A stretch of DNA of 64,000 nt. It comes from Miltoncostaea oceani. GTDB lineage: Bacteria > Actinomycetota > Thermoleophilia > Miltoncostaeales > Miltoncostaeaceae. The stretch covers positions 310,001 through 374,000 of the forward strand of contig NZ_CP064357.1 of the NCBI RefSeq assembly GCF_018141545.1, in the 5' to 3' direction. Below, piece after piece: positions 26,331 to 34,694 of this stretch. The notes under the pieces are model-generated. The model saw only the letters and a list, made by a program, of their open reading frames with translations, searched no databases and was not told the DNA's origin. Position 1 is the first letter of the stretch. Each line of letters starts with the position of its first letter. Position numbers and translations under genes: made by a program.

Positions 26331-27085
26331 GCGGCCGTATCCTCTGGCTCGGTCCGCTCCGGCGTGCCGCCCTCGGACTCGTGCTGATTGCCGCGGCGAT
26401 CGGGATGGCCCTCATCGGCCCGATCCCCTCGGCCGATGGCGCGACGGCGCGTCCGCCCGCTCCGAAGGGGACCGAGATCGCCCGGGTGCTCGTTCCGCTG
26501 AGCGCGACCTCGGCGCCGGGCGCCGGCCGGGTGCGGATGAAGCTCACCCCCACCGGCGGCTACACCTCCTCGGCGACCAAGCTCGCCGTCACGGCCCACC
26601 GGGTCGTGCGCGGGCGCGAGTACCTGCAGGTCATCCTCCCGATGCGCCCCAACGGCTCTCGTGGCTGGATCCCGGCAGATCTCGTCCGTCTCCACCGGAC
26701 GACCTGGAGCGTGCATGTGCGCGTGTCCACCCGGACGATCGAGATCCGTCGCGGCGGCCGCCTCATCAAGCGCAGCCCGGTCGTGGTCGGCAAGCCCTCC
26801 ACGCCGACGCCCTACGGCACCTTCGCGGTCCGTGAGATCGTGCGTCAGCCCGGCAACGGCGGCTTCTACGGCCCCTGGGTCCTGACGCTGACCGCCTACT
26901 CGAACGTCCTCGAGAGGTTCGCCGGGGGACCGGGCCTCGTCGCGATCCACGGCCGCGGTGGAGCGGCGTTGAGCGACCCCCTCGGCTCGGCTCGATCGCA
27001 CGGTTGCATCCGCATCCCCAACGGGATCGTGACCTTCCTGGCGAAGAACCTCGAAGCCGGCGTGCCGGTCCGCGTCACGCGCTAG
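26327..27085 (+). CDS. L,D-transpeptidase (YkuD domain)
   Basis: A signal or anchor segment (RRAALGLVLIAAAIGMALIG) is followed by an SH3-like region and the YkuD catalytic domain. The motif HGRGGAALSDPLGSARSHGC gives His-Gly ... Ser-His-Gly-Cys, with the Cys as nucleophile. These enzymes form 3-3 crosslinks in peptidoglycan or attach proteins to it, outside the membrane. Co-translated with the SdrD/DUF11 surface protein, it could fix that protein to the wall; this is inference. A strong hairpin terminator follows. Confidence 0.92.
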   Translation: MSGRILWLGPLRRAALGLVLIAAAIGMALIGPIPSADGATARPPAPKGTEIARVLVPLSATSAPGAGRVRMKLTPTGGYTSSATKLAVTAHRVVRGREYLQVILPMRPNGSRGWIPADLVRLHRTTWSVHVRVSTRTIEIRRGGRLIKRSPVVVGKPSTPTPYGTFAVREIVRQPGNGGFYGPWVLTLTAYSNVLERFAGGPGLVAIHGRGGAALSDPLGSARSHGCIRIPNGIVTFLAKNLEAGVPVRVTR

Positions 27086-27096
27086 GGGAACGAGAA

Positions 27097-27123
27097 GCGG
27101 GCGGTGGTGCTCCCACCGCCCGC
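27097..27123 (+). terminator. 11-bp hairpin after L,D-transpeptidase
   Basis: Arms GCGGGCGGTGG and CCACCGCCCGC around a 5-base loop, starting 12 bases after the stop. Confidence 0.7.
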
Positions 27124-27169
27124 TAGGATGCCGCCCATCGCGCGTACTCGCGCCTCACAGGAGCGGATA

Positions 27170-27925
27170 ATGCTGACAAGGCACCCCTTGGTGCTTTCCC
27201 TCGTCGTGCTCACGATCGCCGCGTCAGCGGCGTGCGGCGGATCCGACGACTCATCGACACCCGCGGCGCCCTCATCCGGGGGTGGTAACACCGCCTTCGG
27301 CGTCGACATCAGCGCGTACCGGATCATCGAGTCGGACGGCTCGGCGGAGTTCGGATGCGAGGCGGGGGAGTGGGGGGTCTTCGAGGGCGACGCCACCGAG
27401 CAGATCACCTGTGGTGCGACCGAGCACATCGCCGAGGCCCTGGCCGCCGAGCGCGCCTCCGACGAGGAGTTGCCGGTGGAGCTGCTCGATGCGCGCGATG
27501 TGCTGATGGACGCCCGCGATGTGGTCCAGCGCGTCGTCGCGAGCGGCGAGGAGATCACGCCCGACTCCCTGCAGGCCGAGAGCGAGGCCACTGGCACCGA
27601 GAGCATCCGGTTCGCGGTCGAGAACTCGCCGGTGCCGGGCCCGGAGCGCCCGACGTTCTTCCCTCTCGTCACCCTCGCGGAGGCTGACGGTGAGTACACC
27701 CTGAGCACCTTCCCGCCGGCCGATGGCTCGAACCGCTACGTGGACACGCCGGGTGTCGGGGGCGACGGCGCGATGTGGATCACCTGGGACGAGGCGGACC
27801 CGGTGGGCGAGGGTCGCTGCGACAACGGCGTGCGCCAGCGCGACGAGTGGTGTGAGCTGTCTGCCGAGGATGTCGACGGCGACACGGCCAATCAGGACTT
27901 CATCTGGACGCCGACCGCGCCCTGA
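27170..27925 (+). CDS. Lipoprotein, 251 aa
   Basis: Starts MLTRHPLVLSLVVLTIAASA at the ATG at 27170, with CAGGAG ribosome binding site and a TAGGAT -10 about 40 bases upstream. The lipobox SAACG puts the lipid-anchored Cys at about residue 23. A Ser/Pro/Gly linker is followed by an acidic alpha/beta domain with paired Cys (FGCEAGEW, QITCGATE) and a second pair near the end (GRCDNGVR, EWCELSA). Extracellular, function unknown. Confidence 0.78.
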   Translation: MLTRHPLVLSLVVLTIAASAACGGSDDSSTPAAPSSGGGNTAFGVDISAYRIIESDGSAEFGCEAGEWGVFEGDATEQITCGATEHIAEALAAERASDEELPVELLDARDVLMDARDVVQRVVASGEEITPDSLQAESEATGTESIRFAVENSPVPGPERPTFFPLVTLAEADGEYTLSTFPPADGSNRYVDTPGVGGDGAMWITWDEADPVGEGRCDNGVRQRDEWCELSAEDVDGDTANQDFIWTPTAP

Positions 27926-27931
27926 GGGATG

Positions 27932-28666
27932 TCAGGGGCCCCCGACCAGCTGCTGGTCGGGGCCGATCGCCTCGATGATCCAGGGAACGTGGGCGCAGCG
28001 CCTGAGCAGCTCTCGGTGGCTGTTCAGGTCCGTCCTCTCCAACACCCGATGATGGCCGTCGTCTCCGATCGATGAGAGGTGGACCTGCCGCAGCCTCGGG
28101 CCATGACGGGAGAGGATCCCGTCGCCCGTCCCGAGGGGATCCTCCAGCGTGCTCAGGTGGGCGAGGTCGAGACAGAGGCCGGCGTGCGGGAGCGCCGCGA
28201 ACCAGTCCGCGAGCTCGTCCGCGTCGCTGAAGCCCGGGCGCCGGCCGTCGAGGTTCTCGATCACGAGGGTCTGGCCGAAGACACCCCAGCGTTCGGGCTC
28301 CTCGATGACATCGGGGTGGACGATCACCGGGGCGCCACGCAGCAGCGACTGGAGCCGGCGCAGGCGGTCGATGCGCTCCGCCTCATCGAGGGCTCCGAGG
28401 TCCTTTGCCGGCGCGTGGAGGGAGGCGTGGATGGCGATGGCCGGGGGATCGTCGCGCAGGGACCGCTCGAGCCCCTCGAGCTCATGGGCGGACAGGCAGG
28501 AGTACTCGCCGATGAGGGGGTTCACCGCCGCCATCAGTCCTCGCAGCCGTGTCCAGTCGCCGCGCGCATCGGTGAACGCCCCGCTCGAGACTCCGACGCG
28601 TCGGCCGCCTCGCCGTAGCAGCTGGCAGCCAGGGTGGTGTGAGGGGGACTGGCCGGAGGGTCTCAT
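27932..28666 (-). CDS. Xylose isomerase-like TIM-barrel protein
   Basis: Sugar phosphate isomerase/epimerase (AP endonuclease family 2) fold: GVSSGAF at strand 1, IAIHASLHAP, PVIVHPDVI, TLVIENLDGRRPG (metal-binding Glu), GLCLDLAHLS (Asp/His), RQVHLSSIGDDGHH and WIIEAIG are the successive barrel strands with metal ligands. The ATG at 28666 is 7 bases after a TACCCT element; this start fits the barrel start and is preferred over longer readings. Substrate unknown; the short length (244 aa) points to a divergent member. Confidence 0.8.
   Translation of the reverse strand: MRPSGQSPSHHPGCQLLRRGGRRVGVSSGAFTDARGDWTRLRGLMAAVNPLIGEYSCLSAHELEGLERSLRDDPPAIAIHASLHAPAKDLGALDEAERIDRLRRLQSLLRGAPVIVHPDVIEEPERWGVFGQTLVIENLDGRRPGFSDADELADWFAALPHAGLCLDLAHLSTLEDPLGTGDGILSRHGPRLRQVHLSSIGDDGHHRVLERTDLNSHRELLRRCAHVPWIIEAIGPDQQLVGGP
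27940..27962. terminator. 10-bp hairpin at 3' end of TIM-barrel gene
   Basis: Arms CCCCGACCAG and CTGGTCGGGG with a 3-base loop lie within the last codons of the minus-strand gene and just after the plus-strand lipoprotein stop. It could end both transcripts. Confidence 0.5.
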
Positions 28667-28673
28667 CGCAGCG

Positions 28674-28679
28674 AGGGTA
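28674..28679 (-). promoter_or_regulatory. -10 element TACCCT (minus strand)
   Basis: On the minus strand TACCCT lies 7 bases before the ATG at 28666, leaderless. Confidence 0.5.
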
Positions 28680-28718
28680 GGTGCGAAGGCTCCTCGTCCG
28701 CGAGGCTTTGCCGAAGCT

Positions 28719-29381
28719 TCAGGCGGCGAAGCCCGACTCGCGCAGGAGATCGGCAAGAGCGGACTCGGGGGCTGGCGCCGCGCACGCTCCCGATGTCTCA
28801 TCGCGCTCGATCCGCCATTCGCGCTCGCGCCAGCGGTGGATCATGAGCAGCCGGGTGGCCCCGGGCTGCTCGAAGGTGGACCCGTAGAGGAACTTCAGAT
28901 GGGTGATGCGGGCGCCGGAGATCCTCACCGGACGCTCGAAGACGATCGTGTCGCCGCGCCGCACCCGGGGGAGGGCCTTCATACGCTCCAGATGGGCGGT
29001 GCAGCGCGCCCGCCACCGCTCGACGACCCTGGCCTGCCCGGGCGCGTGGATGACCTCGGGAGGGTCGAGCAGCGCGAGGATGCGGGCCGGGCACTTGGCG
29101 GGCGAGTGGAAGGATGAACCCTCGATGGAGATGGTGTAGTCCATGTCGCGGTAGTGCTTGTGCCACTGGAGGCGGGCGACCAGGCAGACGACGACATCGC
29201 CGCCTCCCTCGGTCGGCGCGCGGTAGGCGATGTAGGAGTCACGGAGGTTCGGGCTCGCACAGTCGACGACCTCGCCGGGCAGATCATCGAGGGCGGCCGA
29301 GAGCACCGACCGGTTCGTCTCATCGGCATCACGCCAGATGCGACCGCTGCGCTGGAGGTCCCGGAACGGTGCGGTGATCAC
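28719..29381 (-). CDS. Hypothetical protein, 220 aa
   Basis: GTG start 6 bases after a TAGCGT -10, so leaderless. The protein has an alpha/beta N-terminal half (SYIAYRAPTEGGGDVVVCLV, WHKHYRDMDYTISIEGSS) and a C-terminal beta part (GDTIVFERPVRISGARITHL, LLMIHRWREREWRIERD). This style is seen in proteins of large phages and plasmids, but I cannot name the family. It is separated by 24 bases from the family B gene upstream of which it does not lie in an obvious operon, having its own promoter. Confidence 0.7.
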   Translation of the reverse strand: MITAPFRDLQRSGRIWRDADETNRSVLSAALDDLPGEVVDCASPNLRDSYIAYRAPTEGGGDVVVCLVARLQWHKHYRDMDYTISIEGSSFHSPAKCPARILALLDPPEVIHAPGQARVVERWRARCTAHLERMKALPRVRRGDTIVFERPVRISGARITHLKFLYGSTFEQPGATRLLMIHRWREREWRIERDETSGACAAPAPESALADLLRESGFAA

Positions 29382-29387
29382 GAGGTC

Positions 29388-29393
29388 ACGCTA
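29388..29393 (-). promoter_or_regulatory. -10 element TAGCGT (minus strand)
   Basis: TAGCGT on the minus strand is 6 bases before the GTG at 29381; it overlaps the 3' flank of the family B gene. Confidence 0.5.
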
Positions 29394-29405
29394 CGACGGA
29401 AACGA

Positions 29406-30665
29406 TCAGATGCCGCGCCCGCGGCGCATCAGGCCGGCGACCGAGCGGGGGGAGCCACCCGCAGGGACCGCGGGCCGGTGTGCGTGGGCGCGAGGGTCGA
29501 GGGCGATCTGCCCGTCGCGGATCCTCAGGGCGTCCAGGCTCGTGATCGGCCGAGCATCCCCCTCGAGGAAGGCCATCGCGGCGCGGATGCGTAGGTACTC
29601 ATCCTCGCGGCCGGTGAGGTCGACCCCCTGGACACGGTGCAGAGGGGCGATCGCGACGCGCTCGCGCAGGCAGTCAGGGCAGGCCAGGCGCATCTGATCG
29701 GGGTCGAGGGTACCGAGGCGGTCCAGTTCCCAGGTTGCCCCGCGATGGTCGCATCCCGCGCTCGGCAACTTCAGGGCGTCGGAGCCGGAAGGGGTCTTGA
29801 TGTTGCTCATGAGGGCGGTGCGATCGCTCGCCCACAGGTGCTGTATGGGAGCGTTCCTTCCCCTGCCCACCTCACTCAGGCGGACGAGGTGGGGCTTACC
29901 CGTCCCCGAGGAGACGCGCAGGCTGACCTGAAGTTTCAGGCTCGTCTCGACGACGGCGCTGACGCCGGCCAGATCGGTGGCGATGAAGTCGGCCAGGGCG
30001 TCCTTGCGCGCGCGCAGGCCGATGATCCGTGGAGAATCACCGACAAGCTCGGCGTCGGTCCTCCAACTGTCGGGGTGCCGGAGGACGGCGTGGAGGCGCT
30101 GGATGATCTGCTCGCGGCTCGTGGCCGGCGTTTCGACGGTCCGCGGCTTGCGCAGGCCGAACAGGGCCTCCGCACGGTCGCCGCAGAGGCGACGGGTCTC
30201 GTAGTCGAAAACGGTGTCGGCGATCAGTCCTGCATCGAGATCGAGCCAGGTCTGTGAGGGCAGGCTGCCCTTTCCTAGGAACCCCTCGAAGATGGCCAGG
30301 CGACGGGCTGCGCTGAGGGTCATGGGCTGCGGGTCCTCGGCCGTCGGCCGCAGGGAGCGCCGCAGTTCGAGTGCTCGGGAGATGTCGTCGTTGATCAGTG
30401 CGAGTCGGATGCCGATGCCGACGCGCTCCTCGGCCGAGTTCGCGAAGGCCTGGGCGCGACGGATCGCGGCACCGGCATCCCCGCCGGAGATTCGGCCCGT
30501 GGTCGCCTCGCGACCCTCGTAGGGGCTGGCGTAGCTCTCGAGCGCCTCCCGCGCCGCGGCGGCGGGATCGTAGTTCTCGGGGAAGGTCCGCTCGCTTGGC
30601 GCGGCGAGGGTGCGTCGCCGGTTTCGCAGGCCGAATGAGTCGCGCCCGCTTGATCCCCGTCCCAT
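29406..30665 (-). CDS. Family B: unknown protein with C-terminal CxH...CxxC module
   Basis: A 419-residue paralogue of the proteins at 5510 and 57129. It starts MGRGSSGRDSFGLRNRRRTL (ATG at 30665, with CATATT 7 bases upstream) and has a helical N-terminal part. The C-terminal module has Cys305-x-His307 and Cys329-x2-Cys332, followed by RVAIAPLHRV, an ALRIRDGQIAL element and the tail RSVAGLMRRGRG. These motifs occur in the same order in families A and C, while the N-terminal halves differ. Likely zinc-binding and cytoplasmic; function unknown. Confidence 0.85.
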   Translation of the reverse strand: MGRGSSGRDSFGLRNRRRTLAAPSERTFPENYDPAAAAREALESYASPYEGREATTGRISGGDAGAAIRRAQAFANSAEERVGIGIRLALINDDISRALELRRSLRPTAEDPQPMTLSAARRLAIFEGFLGKGSLPSQTWLDLDAGLIADTVFDYETRRLCGDRAEALFGLRKPRTVETPATSREQIIQRLHAVLRHPDSWRTDAELVGDSPRIIGLRARKDALADFIATDLAGVSAVVETSLKLQVSLRVSSGTGKPHLVRLSEVGRGRNAPIQHLWASDRTALMSNIKTPSGSDALKLPSAGCDHRGATWELDRLGTLDPDQMRLACPDCLRERVAIAPLHRVQGVDLTGREDEYLRIRAAMAFLEGDARPITSLDALRIRDGQIALDPRAHAHRPAVPAGGSPRSVAGLMRRGRGI

Positions 30666-30764
30666 ACCTCTCAATATGCGCCATCGAAGGGCTTATGACG
30701 CGGTCCTGCGTCAGATTCTCGAGTGTGTTTTCAGTGCGTGATCCGACCCCGGCCGATGGTGGCC

Positions 30765-31211
30765 TCAGGCGAGCGGGAAGGCCTCGATGCGGAGGTTCGG
30801 GAGGCGGGCGCTGACGCGCTCGAGAACCGCCCGGCGGTGGCAGCGGTCGAGGGAGGGGCACATGCACATGACCACGACCCGCTCGATGGCGAGCACCTCG
30901 ACCAGTCGATCGAGCGTTGGGGCCGCCGTCTGCTCGAGGTGCTCGCCGAGCGCGGCAATCGCGCCCTCGTGGTCGGCCTGCCAGCGGTCGGCCAGGTGAT
31001 CGGCAGCACCAAGGGCCGGCACCGAGGCGTAGCGCAGCCCCGCGGCGGTGATCTCCTGCTCGAGGCCGGCGCGATCGTAGCCGGGTCGCTGCGAGCGCGG
31101 GCGCCGGCGCACGTCGAGCACCAGCGTGATGCCGGCGGTGCTCAGCTGGGAGGCCAGGTCTGCCGGGGAGCGGGTGCGCTGATAGCCGACATGCCAGAGG
31201 ATCGGTTCCAT
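30765..31211 (-). CDS. DUF488 family protein, 148 aa
   Basis: Typical DUF488 layout: ILWHVGYQRTRSPADLASQL at the start, then LVLDVRRRPRSQRPGYD, and a C-terminal VVVMCMCPSLDRCHRR with the conserved Cys-x-Cys/His cluster. Such proteins are small, cytoplasmic and of uncertain role. The ATG at 31211 is 7 bases after a TACCCT element, supporting this start over longer readings. Confidence 0.85.
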   Translation of the reverse strand: MEPILWHVGYQRTRSPADLASQLSTAGITLVLDVRRRPRSQRPGYDRAGLEQEITAAGLRYASVPALGAADHLADRWQADHEGAIAALGEHLEQTAAPTLDRLVEVLAIERVVVMCMCPSLDRCHRRAVLERVSARLPNLRIEAFPLA

Positions 31212-31218
31212 GCCGGAG

Positions 31219-31224
31219 AGGGTA
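31219..31224 (-). promoter_or_regulatory. -10 element TACCCT (minus strand)
   Basis: TACCCT on the minus strand lies 7 bases before the ATG at 31211 of the DUF488 gene. Confidence 0.5.
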
Positions 31225-31353
31225 GGCGCGGGCCCGACCGGCGGGGGCCGAACCCTCATCGCGGGGCACGCCGGCTCAGGGGGGGGCTGCGACCGGCATG
31301 GCCGTCGCGCAGTCCCGACTCGCTCGCCCCAGATGCCAGGGCGTGATCAGACT

Positions 31354-32724
31354 TCAGCCGGTGGCGGCCTGGTAGTTCCCGAGGACCTCGGCCGCAGACA
31401 GAGCCCGGCTGTAGATCGCGACCTCGTCGATGTTGCCGCGGATGCGGTCGCCCGAGTTCGGGCTCGCCGGGTCGGCCCCGATCCGGGTCGGAGTGTTGCC
31501 GTTGGTGGTGCCGAGGTTCGGGTTGTCGCTGGTGCCGACGAGAATCCCGTTCAGGTAGATCGACAGGATGTTGCCCTGGCGGGTTCCGACGATGTGGTAC
31601 CACTGGTTCGGGAGCATCGTCGCCGCGCCGATCAGAGTCGTCCCGTCCTCGGCCCAGAGCAGCGGCCGGTCTCCGTCGACCCAGAGAGCCCCGGCCTCAC
31701 GGGCTCCACCGACAGCCTTCGGGTCGGTCAGGACAGGCGCGTTGACCCAGGCCTCGAAGGTCCAGTCTCCGGTCCTGATGCCGAGCTCGTTGGCGGTCGG
31801 GCCTGCGATGTAGCCGCCGTTGAAGAAGAGTGAGCCGCCGGGGACGACCCCGATCGCGGAGTTGCTGACACTCCCGCCGGCGACGTTGCCGTCGAATCCA
31901 TTTCCGGAGATGTCCGCGATCTCGCCGCCGACGATGTTCATCGGCCAGTAGAGCCCCGGGCCGCGCGATGCGATGACCTGGGCGTAGGTCGGCGGAGCTG
32001 CGCCGATCACGACCTGCTCGGTGTGGACGTCGGCACCGGCGCGGTCATCGGTGGCCCTGACCGAGACCTGGCGGGCGCCGGCGGTCGGGTAGGCGTGGAC
32101 GACGGTCTCGCCGGTCCCGTCATCGAAGGCGCCGTCGCCGTCGAGGTCCCACTCGATCAGCGTCAGGTCCCCATCGAGGTCGACGGACGCGTTGGTGAAG
32201 GTGACGTTGCGGGTCGCCTGCGGGGCGGCCGGCATGTAGGAGAAGTCGGCCTGGGGGAGGACGTTCGGCGCCGGCGGTGAGCACTGGGTCGAGCGGCTGA
32301 CCACGGGCTGGCGGTCCCCGAGGGCCTGGAGCCTCCACACCTCGCCGGTTGCCGCCTTCACGAAGAGGGTCAGTGTCTGGTCGTCGGTGCGGTCCTCATC
32401 GACCAGGATGCGGGTGTCGAGAGCCGGCCCTCCATCGAAGGGGCAGACACCGCTGACCACATCGAGGTTGGTCTCACCCGAGCTGTAGGAGGCGAGGGCG
32501 GTCGGGGCGGAGTAGGCCTGCCCGGCGAGACTGAAGGCGCGGTCGTGGCGCGCCGAGTTCCAGACCGAGTAGAGATGCGCCTTGGCCCGGGTCGTCTCCG
32601 CCTGCTCGGTCACGCCGAGGTACATCGAGACACCCTGGCTTGCGAGCAGCATGATCACACTGATCGTCGTGAGCAGCTCGATGAGCGTGAAGCCGCGGCG
32701 GGAGCGGCGATGGAGGCGGCGCAT
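31354..32724 (-). CDS. Pseudopilin-like protein fused to PKD and LamG domains, 456 aa
   Basis: The N-terminus has a class III/type IV pilin signal: RRSRRG then FTLIELLTTISVIMLLASQG, with Gly at -1, Phe at +1 and Glu at +5. After a pilin-like helix and small beta domain there is a PKD-like domain (LIEWDLDGDGAFDDGTG) and a C-terminal LamG/concanavalin-type domain (WTFEAWVNAPVL, WYHIVGTRQGNILSIYLNGI, IRGNIDEVAIYSRALSAAEV). It should be processed by a prepilin peptidase and assembled or anchored at the membrane, presenting a carbohydrate- or protein-binding domain. A second protein of this layout is at 53939. Confidence 0.88.
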   Translation of the reverse strand: MRRLHRRSRRGFTLIELLTTISVIMLLASQGVSMYLGVTEQAETTRAKAHLYSVWNSARHDRAFSLAGQAYSAPTALASYSSGETNLDVVSGVCPFDGGPALDTRILVDEDRTDDQTLTLFVKAATGEVWRLQALGDRQPVVSRSTQCSPPAPNVLPQADFSYMPAAPQATRNVTFTNASVDLDGDLTLIEWDLDGDGAFDDGTGETVVHAYPTAGARQVSVRATDDRAGADVHTEQVVIGAAPPTYAQVIASRGPGLYWPMNIVGGEIADISGNGFDGNVAGGSVSNSAIGVVPGGSLFFNGGYIAGPTANELGIRTGDWTFEAWVNAPVLTDPKAVGGAREAGALWVDGDRPLLWAEDGTTLIGAATMLPNQWYHIVGTRQGNILSIYLNGILVGTSDNPNLGTTNGNTPTRIGADPASPNSGDRIRGNIDEVAIYSRALSAAEVLGNYQAATG

Positions 32725-32874
32725 ACCCAGGGTCTAGGGCGCCCCGGAGAGGCACGCCCCTTTCTGACGGATTGCAGGCCGAATGGGGAGGGCGAGCCGT
32801 CCCCGGGTGCGGGCGTGGCCCGCCGGCGCTCGAGCGGGGGATGAGTCCGTCCGGGCGAAGGTTCCTCGGTGAGC

Positions 32875-33252
32875 TCAGGCGCGGGGCGCCTTGGCGTCGG
32901 CCCATCGCGGCTGGTCGTCCATCAGGGACAGCAGCCTGCGGGCCCGGTCGCGTGTCGTGACGGCGAGGACCTGTCGCGTGTATCCGTCGCTGCGGACGCC
33001 CCCGAGCTGCGTGATGCGCTCGTCGGCTTCCTTCTTGGTCGGGAAGATCCACGGCGACGGCGCGGTCCGCTCGCGCGGCAGGCCCTGATGGATGTAGCTC
33101 TCCAAGACGACGAAGAACCCCATCAGCATGCCCTGGTTCATGCCCTCCGAGTAGGCGTCCAGCGCCGCGTCGCGGTCCTTGAGTGGAAGCGCCCTCGCCG
33201 CGTCGAAACCCCTCAGCTCGATGAGGTCGAGTTCGCGATCGCTCAGGGGCAT
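32875..33252 (-). CDS. Hypothetical protein, 125 aa
   Basis: Starts MPLSDRELDLIELRGFDAAR at the ATG at 33252, 5 bases after GGAGG. The first half is helical (DRDAALDAYSEGMNQGMLMG), the second alpha/beta (PSPWIFPTKKEADERITQLG, RQVLAVTTRDRARRLLSL). Soluble and basic-acidic mixed. Function unknown. Confidence 0.7.
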   Translation of the reverse strand: MPLSDRELDLIELRGFDAARALPLKDRDAALDAYSEGMNQGMLMGFFVVLESYIHQGLPRERTAPSPWIFPTKKEADERITQLGGVRSDGYTRQVLAVTTRDRARRLLSLMDDQPRWADAKAPRA

Positions 33253-33324
33253 GCGTTCCTCCACCTTTCCCGGCGTCGTGCCGGCGCAGGGCAGGGACTG
33301 CCGCTTAGATGGCGCAACGGTGCA

Positions 33325-34332
33325 CTAGCGAAAGGCCACCGACCGCCGCACCACAGAGCCCACCGTCGCTCCGGCCGAGAGGAATCTCACCTCGAGCACG
33401 TAGCGCCCCCTGGGGACTCGCGCCGGACGCCGGTAGCCGACGCGAACCGTCCGAGGGCCGGTGACGCGCACGGAGGCAAGGGTGATGCGCCGACCCTTAC
33501 CTACGAGACGGACGACTAGCGCGCCCGCTGTAGGCAGGCGGATCCCGGTGCTGAGCCTCCGGCCGCTCACACCGACCTTCGTCAGTGCGGCGGGTGCGGA
33601 GGCCACAGTGGGACGGACGTTGGTCAGCTTCGTTTCGAAGCGCGCCAGCGGCGCGAGATCATCTTGATTCGACGCGAGCCAGCCGCAGACCATGAAGTTT
33701 CCGAGAGTGTCAAGAGTGACGGTCTTCGGGAAGGAGAACGCGCCCTCGACGCGATCGCCGGAGGCGATCCAGGTGCCCGTCTCGGACGCCGGCGTCGGTG
33801 CACACGGGGCTCCTCCCGCCGCTCGGTATGCGACGTAGAGGTAACGCGGGGCTTCGGTCTGCCCCGAGAAGGTCACCACGAACGCACGACGCAACGGCGC
33901 CAGAGCCGGAGCGGTCATGACGACGTTGGCGAGCGGAGCTCTCACGACCAGCGTCCCCGTCTGGGCGGCGAGCACGTTGAAGTCAGCGTCTCGGAGCCAC
34001 CCACACAGCAGGTACGTCCCGGCAGACGAGAAGGTCTCTAGCACACTGATCCGTCGTGCTCCGGTTCCCCGCACGTTGTTGACGAGATAGCTGCCAGGAT
34101 CCGCCTCAGGACTCGGAGCGCACCCTGCTCCCCCAGCGGGTCGGTACTTGACGTGGAGCCAGCTCTGAGCATCGCTTTGGACGTCCGCGCCGAACGTCGT
34201 AGCGATCTCTGCGACAGGGGTGCTCGGGATGATCGTGAAGCTCGCACCCACCGCGCTGGTCGCGCTGACCCCGACTGCGATGGCGATCACTGCGCCCGCT
34301 ACCCAGGTCCGCAGACCTGATCGACTGCTCAT
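33325..34332 (-). CDS. Secreted protein with tandem repeat and shared C-terminal domain, 335 aa
   Basis: Signal peptide near TWVAGAVIAIAVGVSATSAV. The mature protein holds two copies of a domain of about 100 residues: each has a YRPAGGAGCAP- or YRAAGGAPCAP-type element and ends in LLCGWL or MVCGWL, so each copy probably has a disulfide. The last 75 residues (VGKGRRITLASVRV, RRPARVPRGRYVLEVR) closely match the end of the protein at 34695. A TATGCT -10 at about 34379 and an AGGGGAG ribosome binding site precede the ATG. Confidence 0.8.
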   Translation of the reverse strand: MSSRSGLRTWVAGAVIAIAVGVSATSAVGASFTIIPSTPVAEIATTFGADVQSDAQSWLHVKYRPAGGAGCAPSPEADPGSYLVNNVRGTGARRISVLETFSSAGTYLLCGWLRDADFNVLAAQTGTLVVRAPLANVVMTAPALAPLRRAFVVTFSGQTEAPRYLYVAYRAAGGAPCAPTPASETGTWIASGDRVEGAFSFPKTVTLDTLGNFMVCGWLASNQDDLAPLARFETKLTNVRPTVASAPAALTKVGVSGRRLSTGIRLPTAGALVVRLVGKGRRITLASVRVTGPRTVRVGYRRPARVPRGRYVLEVRFLSAGATVGSVVRRSVAFR

Positions 34333-34694
34333 CGCTGTTGCTCCCCTGATCGACTCATCCGCGCACCTGGGCTCGCGAGCATACTCAACCAGCCTTCGGC
34401 TGCTTGCACCTCCCCGAAAGGACAGGCTCGGAGCCGGTGAGGTGCCCCAGTGGTTCTGGCTGCGAAGTGTCTCGGAGGAGGTGCAGGCGTACGTCCGCCT
34501 TGGTGTCCGCTGAGGGCGGTATCACGGTTGAGAGAGGTGGACGCCGGAAGCCGTCGATCGGCACCCCCTGGAGAGGGTGGAGAAGGGCGCTAGCGAGGGT
34601 CAAACTGGACCGAGTCCTAGGGGTGAAAGGGCAAGGGGCGATCGGGCAAGTCGCACCGCGCCCGATTCCCGCGTCCCGCAACCCGCGAGAAGCC
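34333..34694. other. Intergenic region between two secreted-protein genes
   Basis: About 360 bases upstream of the 33325 gene on the minus strand and downstream of the 34695 gene. It should contain the promoter of the former (TATGCT at about 34379-34384 on the minus strand). No credible gene or strong hairpin is seen. Confidence 0.4.
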